From: Betaproteobacteria bacterium
GTDB lineage: Bacteria > Pseudomonadota > Gammaproteobacteria > Burkholderiales > SG8-39
Length of the DNA stretch: 64,000 bases
NCBI GenBank assembly: GCA_016234705.1
Contig: JACRAS010000114.1
Coordinates: 1 to 64,000 of the forward strand
Reading direction: 5' to 3'
The translations under genes were made by a program, and so were the position numbers. Under the pieces are notes generated by a model, which searched no databases, was not told where the DNA came from, and worked only from the letters and a program-made list of their open reading frames with translations. Positions 57,093-64,000 of the stretch are shown piece after piece. Every line of letters starts with the position of its first letter. The first letter of the stretch is position 1.

Positions 57093-58955
57093 TCATTTCC
57101 AGCTCGTGTTCCCGATCGCCAGTTTCTCCAGCCGGCGGCGCGAGCCGTAGGTCAGATTGACCACGGCGCGCGAGATCACCACCGAGCTGAAAATCGAAGT
57201 CAGGATGCCGAGGCAGTGCACCACGGCGAAACCGCGAATCGGCCCGGAACCGAAGATCAGCAACGCCAGGCCCGCGATCAGGGTAGTCACGTTAGAGTCG
57301 AGAATGGTGCCGAAAGCGCGCTCGTAACCGGCGTGAATCGCCGCCTGCGGCGTGGCGCCGTTGCGCATTTCTTCGCGGATGCGCTCGTTGATCAGCACGT
57401 TGGCGTCGATCGCCATGCCCAGGGTGAGTGCGATGGCGGCGATGCCGGGCAGGGTCAGCGTCGCCTGCAACAGCGACAGGATGGCCATCAGCAGCAGCAG
57501 GTTGGAGGAGAGCGCAAGCACCGAAATGAATCCGAACGCCACGTAGTACATGCTCATGAACGCGGCGATGGCGGTGAAGCCCCAGAGCGTGGAATGGAAG
57601 CCTTTGCTGATGTTGTCGGCGCCGAGGCTGGGGCCGACGGTGCGCTCCTCGATGATCTCCATCGGCGCGGCAAGCGAGCCGGCGCGCAACAGCAGCGCCA
57701 CGTCGGTCGCCTCGGTGGTGGTCATGCGCCCGCTGATCTGCACCCGCCCGCCGCCGATCTCGCTGCGGATCACCGGCGCGGTGACGACCTCGCCCTTGCC
57801 TTTTTCGATCAGCAGGATGGCCATGCGCTTGCCTACGCTCTCGCGCGTCACGTCCTTGAAAATGCGCGCGCCCGGTCCATCCAGGGTAAGGTGGACCGCG
57901 GGTTCGTGGGTCTGACCGTCGAATCCCGGCTGGGCATCGGTGAGCCGGTCGCCGGTCAGCACGACCTGCTTTTTCACCAGCAAGGGCGATCCGCCGCGCT
58001 CGGTGTAGAGCTCGGTGCCGAACGGCACCTGGCCTTGCTGGGCCGCCAGCAGGGCCGCCGGATTGCTGTTCTCCTCGTCGACCATGCGGATTTCCAGGGT
58101 TGCGGTGCGGCCGAGGATCTCCTTCGCCTTGGCCGTATCCTGCACCCCCGGCAGTTGCACCACCACGCGATCGGCGCCCTGCTGCTGGATGATGGGTTCG
58201 GATACGCCCAGTTCATTGATGCGATTGTGCAGGGTGGTGATGTTTTGTTTCAGCGCCGACTCCTGGGTGCGCTTCACCGCCTCGGGTTTGATCGCGGCGG
58301 TCAGGCGGAACTCGTCGCTCGCGAGGTCCTGGTCGGTGAACGTCAGGTCCTGCTGGTTATCCTGCAGCAGCTTGCGCGCCTTGGCGCGGGTGTCGGCGTC
58401 GCGGAATTTGACCAGGATATTGCTGCCTTCGCGGCTGATGCCGGAGTGGCGGATGCTCTTGTCGCGCAACTGGGTGCGGATGTCCCCGGTCAGGTTCTCC
58501 AGCCGCTTGGCCAGCGCCGCCTTCATGTCCACCTGCAGCATGAAGTGCACGCCGCCGCGCAGGTCCAGGCCCAGGTACATGGGCAGGGCATGGATGGCGC
58601 TGAGCCAGGTAGGCGAGGAAGAGAGCAGGTTTAGGGCGACGACGTAGGAGGGGTTGTCGCGGTCGGGGTTGAGGTTCTGGCTGAGAATGTCCTTGGCCTT
58701 CAACTGCGTATCGGTGTCGGCGAGGCGCACCTTGACGCTGTTGGGGTCGATGAAAGTGCCCTGGCTCACGATGCTGGCCGCTTTCAGCGCGTCTTCGACT
58801 CGCGCGAGCAGCGCCGAGTCCACCTTGACCGTGGCCTTGACGCTGGACACCTGGACCGCCGGCGACTCGCCGAAAAAATTCGGCAGGGTGTAGGTGAGCC
58901 CGAGCACCAGCGCGCAGGCGATGATGACGTAGGTCCAGAGTGGATAGCGGTTCAT
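57093..58955 (-). CDS. secD: Protein translocase subunit SecD
   Basis: The 620-residue protein starts MNRYPLWTYVIIACALVLGL, has a large periplasmic domain after the first helix (LGLDLRGGVHFMLQVDMKAA) and five C-terminal helices with LGMAIDANVLINERIREEMR. Length is close to E. coli SecD (615). It works with SecF and YajC at the SecYEG channel. Confidence 0.97.
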   Translation of the reverse strand: MNRYPLWTYVIIACALVLGLTYTLPNFFGESPAVQVSSVKATVKVDSALLARVEDALKAASIVSQGTFIDPNSVKVRLADTDTQLKAKDILSQNLNPDRDNPSYVVALNLLSSSPTWLSAIHALPMYLGLDLRGGVHFMLQVDMKAALAKRLENLTGDIRTQLRDKSIRHSGISREGSNILVKFRDADTRAKARKLLQDNQQDLTFTDQDLASDEFRLTAAIKPEAVKRTQESALKQNITTLHNRINELGVSEPIIQQQGADRVVVQLPGVQDTAKAKEILGRTATLEIRMVDEENSNPAALLAAQQGQVPFGTELYTERGGSPLLVKKQVVLTGDRLTDAQPGFDGQTHEPAVHLTLDGPGARIFKDVTRESVGKRMAILLIEKGKGEVVTAPVIRSEIGGGRVQISGRMTTTEATDVALLLRAGSLAAPMEIIEERTVGPSLGADNISKGFHSTLWGFTAIAAFMSMYYVAFGFISVLALSSNLLLLMAILSLLQATLTLPGIAAIALTLGMAIDANVLINERIREEMRNGATPQAAIHAGYERAFGTILDSNVTTLIAGLALLIFGSGPIRGFAVVHCLGILTSIFSSVVISRAVVNLTYGSRRRLEKLAIGNTSWK

Positions 58956-59029
58956 TATCGGGTGACCGGTGGAGAGTGAAGCGTCAAGGGCGAAGGGCGA
59001 GCGCGGGGTTGCGCTTTACGCTTCGCGGT

Positions 59030-59368
59030 TCACGACATCGCTTTGATCGAGCCCTTGGGCAGCAGAGTTTGCACCGCGGCTTTCTGCATCTGGATCTCGG
59101 TGCCCGTGGCGATTTCCAGGTTGATATAGACCTCGCCCACCTTGGTGATCTTGCCCACGATGCCCGCGGCGGTGACCACTTCATCGCCTTTTTGCAGGGC
59201 GTCGGTCATGGCCTTCTGGTCCTTGGCGCGCTTCATTTGCGGACGGATCATGAGAAAGTACAGCAGCGCGAACATCAGGATGATGGGCAGCATGCCCATC
59301 AAGCCCTCGCCGGACAATATGCCCGAGAGGCCGGAACCTGCCTGGGCGTGGGCGGAAGAAATCAGCAC
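59030..59368 (-). CDS. yajC: Sec translocon accessory protein YajC
   Basis: The 112-residue protein has one membrane helix (MLPIILMFALLYFLMIRPQM) followed by KRAKDQKAMTDALQKGDEVV and VGKITKVGEVYINLEIA, the YajC pattern. It forms a complex with SecD and SecF, whose genes follow, and is preceded by tgt as in most proteobacteria. Confidence 0.96.
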   Translation of the reverse strand: MLISSAHAQAGSGLSGILSGEGLMGMLPIILMFALLYFLMIRPQMKRAKDQKAMTDALQKGDEVVTAAGIVGKITKVGEVYINLEIATGTEIQMQKAAVQTLLPKGSIKAMS

Positions 59369-59393
59369 GGGTATCTCCGTTTTTTTAGTCGAA

Positions 59394-60593
<1,200 letters not shown>

Positions 60594-61643
60594 TTAGTCC
60601 GTGATGTTAGGAGGATGTTCAATTTTATCAATCAGCATGGCGTCGCCGTAGGAAAAGAAACGGTAGCGCTGCGTGATGGCATGGCTGTAGGCGGCGCGCA
60701 TCGGCTCCATGCCGGCGAAAGCGGCTACCAGCATCAGCAGAGTCGATTTAGGCAGATGAAAGTTGGTGATCAGCCGGTCGACGACGCGAAAGCGGTAGCC
60801 CGGGGTGATGAACAGATCGGTTTCGCCCGCTCCGGGCCGCAGCGTGCCCTCGCGCGCAGCCGATTCGAGCGCGCGCAGGCTGGTGGTGCCGACTGCGATC
60901 ACGGCGCGTCCGGCCGCGCGCGCACCGGCGATCGCCTGCACCGTGGCCTGCGGGATGTCGTAGTACTCGCTGTGCATCCTGTGCTCGGCGAGCCTGCTCA
61001 CGCGCACCGGCTGGAACGTGCCGGCGCCGATATGCAGGGTGAGCCAGGCCAGTTGCACGTCCATGTCGCGCAGCCGCGCCAGCATGGGCTCGTCGAAATG
61101 CAGCCCCGCGGTCGGCGCCGCCACCGCGCCTGGACGGTGCGCATACACAGTCTGGTAGCGCGCTAAGTCTTCCTCGCTGTCGGCGTGGGTGATGTAGGGC
61201 GGCAGCGGCAGATGGCCATGCCGCTCGAGCAGCTCCAATACGCTGGCATCACCGCCAAAGCGCAGCAGGTACAAATCGCCGCGGCGCTCCAGCACTTCGG
61301 CTTCGACTGCCGACTCGAAGCTTAGCCGCATGCCCGGCCTGGGCGCGTGGCCGGCGCGCAACTGCACTAAGGCTTGGTGCGGCCCGGTGACGCGCTCCAC
61401 CAGCGCCTCGATCCTGCCGCCGCTCGCCTTGACGCCGTAGAGCCGAGCCTTGATCACGCGCGTGTCATTGAGCACCAGCACCTCGCCCGAACGCAGCAAC
61501 TGCGGCAAATCGGCGAAACGCCGATCGGACAAGGCCTCGCCCGAGAGGTGCAGCAAGCGGCTCGCCGCGCGCTCCGGCGCGGGCAATTGCGCGATCAGTC
61601 CCGGCGGCAAGGCGTAGTCGAAGTCGTCCAGGGTGAGCGGCAT
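60594..61643 (-). CDS. queA: S-adenosylmethionine:tRNA ribosyltransferase-isomerase QueA
   Basis: The 349-residue protein begins [20 protein letters not shown]. Conserved blocks [29 protein letters not shown] and [18 protein letters not shown] are present. QueA transfers ribose from SAM to preQ1 in tRNA to make epoxyqueuosine. First gene of the queA-tgt-yajC-secDF set; divergent to tRNA-Leu. Confidence 0.97.
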   Translation of the reverse strand: MPLTLDDFDYALPPGLIAQLPAPERAASRLLHLSGEALSDRRFADLPQLLRSGEVLVLNDTRVIKARLYGVKASGGRIEALVERVTGPHQALVQLRAGHAPRPGMRLSFESAVEAEVLERRGDLYLLRFGGDASVLELLERHGHLPLPPYITHADSEEDLARYQTVYAHRPGAVAAPTAGLHFDEPMLARLRDMDVQLAWLTLHIGAGTFQPVRVSRLAEHRMHSEYYDIPQATVQAIAGARAAGRAVIAVGTTSLRALESAAREGTLRPGAGETDLFITPGYRFRVVDRLITNFHLPKSTLLMLVAAFAGMEPMRAAYSHAITQRYRFFSYGDAMLIDKIEHPPNITD

Positions 61644-61659
61644 TACGGGGCCGGCTGCA

Positions 61660-61688
61660 TTGAGAGGAAGCGCGAATTAGAGCATAAT
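61660..61688 (+). promoter_or_regulatory. Promoter of tRNA-Leu
   Basis: TTGAGA (61660-61665) and CATAAT (61683-61688) are separated by exactly 17 bases, 34 bases before the tRNA. A perfect inverted repeat GCGAATTA-GAGCA-TAATTCGC (61672-61692) overlaps the -10. The promoter overlaps the leader of the divergent queA. Confidence 0.75.
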
Positions 61689-61721
61689 TCGCCTCCCTCG
61701 CGCTCGAATTGCGGGCGCATG

Positions 61722-61808
61722 GCCGGGATGGCGGAATTGGTAGACGCACGGGACTCAAAATCCCGCGGTGGTGACACCATGGGGGTTCGATTCCCCCTCC
61801 CGGCACCA
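61722..61808 (+). tRNA. tRNA-Leu, anticodon CAA
   Basis: An 87-base class II tRNA with encoded CCA. The acceptor stem GCCGGGA/TCCCGGC closes properly; the anticodon arm is CGGGA-CTCAAAA-TCCCG, giving anticodon CAA; a long variable arm follows; the T-arm is GGGGG-TTCGATT-CCCCC. It reads UUG codons. Confidence 0.97.
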
Positions 61809-61898
61809 GAGCGCAAGGGAAAATGGATATTCCGGGGCTCAGAGGGTTTCCGGTAATAACGATTACGCAATAAACCGCATATTCCGAAAGGGGAGCCG

Positions 61899-62327
61899 AT
61901 GAAGACCGTGGCGCAAATGTTGGAGCGCAAGCCTAGTGGCGTAATTTCGATCAATCCGGACGCGACCGTACTCGATGCTCTCAAGCTCCTCGCGGAAAAG
62001 GGGGTCGGCGCGGTGCTCGTCATGGACGGCACGCGCCTGGTGGGGATTTTTTCCGAACGCGACTATGCCAGAAGGGTCGCGCTCAAGGGCAAGTCCGCAA
62101 GCGATACGCCGGTGAGCGAGGTCATGACCCGGGAGGTCGTCTTTGTCACGCCGAACCTGACCAACGAAGAGTGCATGGCGCTCATGACGGAAAAGCACGT
62201 TCGCCATCTTCCCGTAATCGACAATGATCGCGTGCAAGGGGTGCTCTCCATCGGCGACCTGGTCAAGGACGTGATCTCGGAACAGCAGTTCATCATCAGT
62301 CAGCTCGAGCGTTACATTCATCGCTGA
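61899..62327 (+). CDS. CBS-pair domain protein
   Basis: The 142-residue protein is two CBS domains and little else: GVISINPDATVLDALKLLAE..LVGIFSERDYARRVAL and VSEVMTREVVFVTPNLTNEE..VQGVLSIGDLVKDVI. CBS pairs bind adenine nucleotides and act as sensors. AAGGGGAG precedes the ATG. A Crp/Fnr regulator lies downstream, so signalling in energy status is a reasonable guess. Confidence 0.92.
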   Translation: MKTVAQMLERKPSGVISINPDATVLDALKLLAEKGVGAVLVMDGTRLVGIFSERDYARRVALKGKSASDTPVSEVMTREVVFVTPNLTNEECMALMTEKHVRHLPVIDNDRVQGVLSIGDLVKDVISEQQFIISQLERYIHR

Positions 62328-62557
62328 TTCGGCGGGGCCGCCGGCCGGATCGGGCGCGAAGCGCTGTCGCCGAGCCTACCGCTGGCCTGCGGCCGGCCAA
62401 TGAGGTAATCTAATGCCGGTTTCCCCCTCGTCGGCGTGCCGGTCTGAAGGAACGTTTTCGTGCTGCGCAGTTTGCTTTCCATGGTTCCTGCCGCAGGCGT
62501 CTTCCGCGGCGTCACGCCTTACCCACAGCAGTTCCCGTCGGCGAATTAGCGGACGCG

Positions 62558-63256
62558 ATGGGCGCGCACAAGGATTCCTTCGGCACGCTGGACTTTCTGC
62601 GCAACCTGCCGCTGTTCCGCGAACTCGACCCGTGCGAGATCGAGGCCATCGGTGCCGCCACCGACGAACAGCGCGTGGCCGCCGGCACCGTGCTGTTTTG
62701 CCGCGATGATCCCTGCGACGGGTTTTACGTCATCGTGGTCGGCAGAGTGAAGCTCGCGCTGCTCGCCCCCGCGGGCGCGGAGAAGGTGGTGGAGATCCTG
62801 GGTCCGGGCCAGAGTTTCGGCGAGGCGGTCATGTTTCTGGGAAAGCCCCATACGCTGTACGCGGAGGCGCTTGCCGATTCGCTGCTGCTCTTAATCCACA
62901 AGAGCGCAATCCTGGAAGCGATCGAGCGCAATCCGGAGCTCGCACGGCGCATGCTGGACGAAATGTCACAGCGGTTGTACCTGCTGGTCGCCGACATTGA
63001 GGCTTATACCTTGAAAAGCGCCACTGAGCGTGTCACCGGCTATCTGCTCGCATCGCTGCCCGATGGCGCCGTTCCGGGACGGCCCGCCGATGTGTTGCTG
63101 GCGGCGAGCAAGAGCGTGCTCGCCTCCCGGCTCAACATCACGCGCGAGCATTTTTCCCGCATCCTGCACGAGTTGGCGCAAGCCGGCTTGATTCGCGTCA
63201 GCGGCCGCAACATCCGCATCCTCGACCCGGCCGGACTGCGCGATCGGAAAACCTGA
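62558..63256 (+). CDS. Crp/Fnr-family transcriptional regulator
   Basis: The 232-residue protein has an N-terminal cyclic-nucleotide-binding-like beta roll (DGFYVIVVGRVKLALLAPAG, GQSFGEAVMFLGKPHTLYAE) and a C-terminal winged helix (SVLASRLNITREHFSRILHE). It lacks the N-terminal cysteine cluster of FNR; Cys residues occur in DPCE, LFCRDDPC only. The effector is unknown. The gene is 230 bases downstream of the CBS gene and converges with the beta-CASP gene. Confidence 0.9.
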   Translation: MGAHKDSFGTLDFLRNLPLFRELDPCEIEAIGAATDEQRVAAGTVLFCRDDPCDGFYVIVVGRVKLALLAPAGAEKVVEILGPGQSFGEAVMFLGKPHTLYAEALADSLLLLIHKSAILEAIERNPELARRMLDEMSQRLYLLVADIEAYTLKSATERVTGYLLASLPDGAVPGRPADVLLAASKSVLASRLNITREHFSRILHELAQAGLIRVSGRNIRILDPAGLRDRKT

Positions 63257-63301
63257 GAGGGTCCGAGCTCGATCCGCCGGGCGCGCAGCCGGGCCTGAAC
63301 A

Positions 63302-64000
63302 TCAGGCGATGGTGTGAACGTCGCCGCGCTGCGGCGCTTCGACACGGATCCAGCCGAGCCGGCTTTTCACCTCGTCGGCAAAGCCGGCGGCGGTTTCGCG
63401 TTCACCGTGGACCACGAAGGTGCGCCCGGGCGCATGCGCAAAGCCGCGCAGCCAGGCCAGCAGCCCGTCCCGGTCGGCATGCGCCGAGAGGCCGCCTATG
63501 GTGTGGATCTGCGCCCGCACCGGAATGTCGTCGTTGAAAATGCGCACCTTGCGCGCGCCGTCCACCAGGCGGCGGCCCAGGGTTCCTTCAGCCTGGAAAC
63601 CGGTGATGAGCACGGCGCAGGCGCTGCGCGGCAGGTTCCAGCGCAGATGGTGCTTGATGCGGCCGGCATCGCACATGCCGCTCGCCGAAATGATGATGGC
63701 GCCGCTCCTGATCTGGTTGAGCGCGATCGATTCCTCGACTTCATGGGTGTAGCGCAGCTCCAGTTCGCCCGGATTGCCGCGCATCCAGTGGTCCAGCTCG
63801 CGCGCCCCCGGCGCGAGCCGCTCCAGGTGCCGGCGGGTGATCAGCGTGGCTTTCTCGGCCATGGGCGAATCGATGAATACGCGCAGCGGCGGCAGCCTGC
63901 CCGCGCGCGCCAGCTCAGCCAGGGCGTAGAGCACGGCCTGGGTGCGACCGACGGCGAAAGCCGGGATGATGACGTTGCCCCGGCCCAGCGTGCTGCCTAC
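63302..64000 (-). CDS. Beta-CASP metallo-beta-lactamase protein, C-terminal part (5' end outside window)
   Basis: The visible part covers the beta-CASP and RMMBL regions: VFIDSPMAEKATLITRRHLE, RSGAIIISASGMCDAGRIKH, VLITGFQAEGTLGRRLVDG and IGGLSAHADRDGLLAWL. SASGMCDAGR and HADR are hallmarks of the CPSF/YSH1-like RNases that process RNA. The N-terminal HxHxDH motif lies outside the window. The frame is open to the window edge. Confidence 0.9.
   Translation of the reverse strand, partial: VGSTLGRGNVIIPAFAVGRTQAVLYALAELARAGRLPPLRVFIDSPMAEKATLITRRHLERLAPGARELDHWMRGNPGELELRYTHEVEESIALNQIRSGAIIISASGMCDAGRIKHHLRWNLPRSACAVLITGFQAEGTLGRRLVDGARKVRIFNDDIPVRAQIHTIGGLSAHADRDGLLAWLRGFAHAPGRTFVVHGERETAAGFADEVKSRLGWIRVEAPQRGDVHTIA

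Noticed and set aside
56967-58634. A 555-codon open frame on the + strand
   Set aside because: It is the antisense shadow of secD and secF in GC-rich DNA; its product is low-complexity Arg/Gln/His-rich and resembles nothing, while the minus strand encodes intact conserved proteins.

Overview
The window is a high-GC betaproteobacterial chromosome segment; the order within the class is not resolved. The evidence is the gene order of the spc operon (infA and rpmJ directly after secY), a ribosomal protein S5 beginning MAKMQ, and the block queA-tgt-yajC-secD-secF next to a tRNA-Leu. No rRNA, CRISPR array, prophage module or intact transposase was seen.

Region 1 (1-10.95 kb, + strand): the end of the S10 operon (rpsC', rplP, rpmC, rpsQ), the spc operon (rplN to rpmJ, including secY and infA) and the alpha operon (rpsM, rpsK, rpsD, rpoA, rplQ), closed by a clear intrinsic terminator. 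Candidate promoters lie before rplN and rpsM. Many of the longer intergenic gaps hold perfect or near-perfect hairpins without a U-tract, and three share the arm ACRAGGGG/CCCCTYGT. S3 and L15 carry long Lys/Ala/Pro-rich C-terminal tails.

Region 2 (11-24.2 kb): metabolic and signalling genes. These are a SAM hydrolase, glycerate 2-kinase, an alpha/beta hydrolase, a membrane PAS-GGDEF-EAL protein beside a FeeM-like N-acyltransferase, DUF2237, nitroreductase, a metallo-beta-lactamase-fold hydrolase, a DapA-family lyase, DUF488 and a second membrane diguanylate cyclase.

Region 3 (24.3-46 kb): an accessory zone rich in toxin-antitoxin genes and broken genes. Complete pairs are mqsRA, phd/PIN, vapBC (33.3 kb) and vapBC (42.1 kb), plus a DUF4160/DUF2442 pair. 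Fossils are a DMT-transporter end, a DUF2442 gene without a start codon, a 96-bp uvrA piece, a duplicated vapC 3' end, a nitronate monooxygenase start, an HsdM-RhuM-MNT-HEPN mosaic and a PIN-domain end. Between them lie a 1977-residue tandem UvrA, a PaaK-like CoA ligase flanked by 124-bp direct repeats, two MFS transporters, a phosphoesterase, a DUF1326/DUF2182 pair, a methyltransferase with a signal peptide and an IclR regulator. Two vapBC operons have palindromic upstream sites built from the same GATGC half-site.

Region 4 (46-64 kb): mostly conserved genes. These are corA, a class I aminotransferase, mnmA, yceI, a membrane protein, two cytochromes c, a glutathione S-transferase-like gene, purB, an orphan TRAP binding protein, secF-secD-yajC-tgt-queA, tRNA-Leu(CAA) with a strong promoter, a CBS-domain protein, a Crp/Fnr regulator and a beta-CASP metallo-beta-lactamase protein cut by the window edge.

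All functions are read from the sequence by family resemblance; no searches were run.
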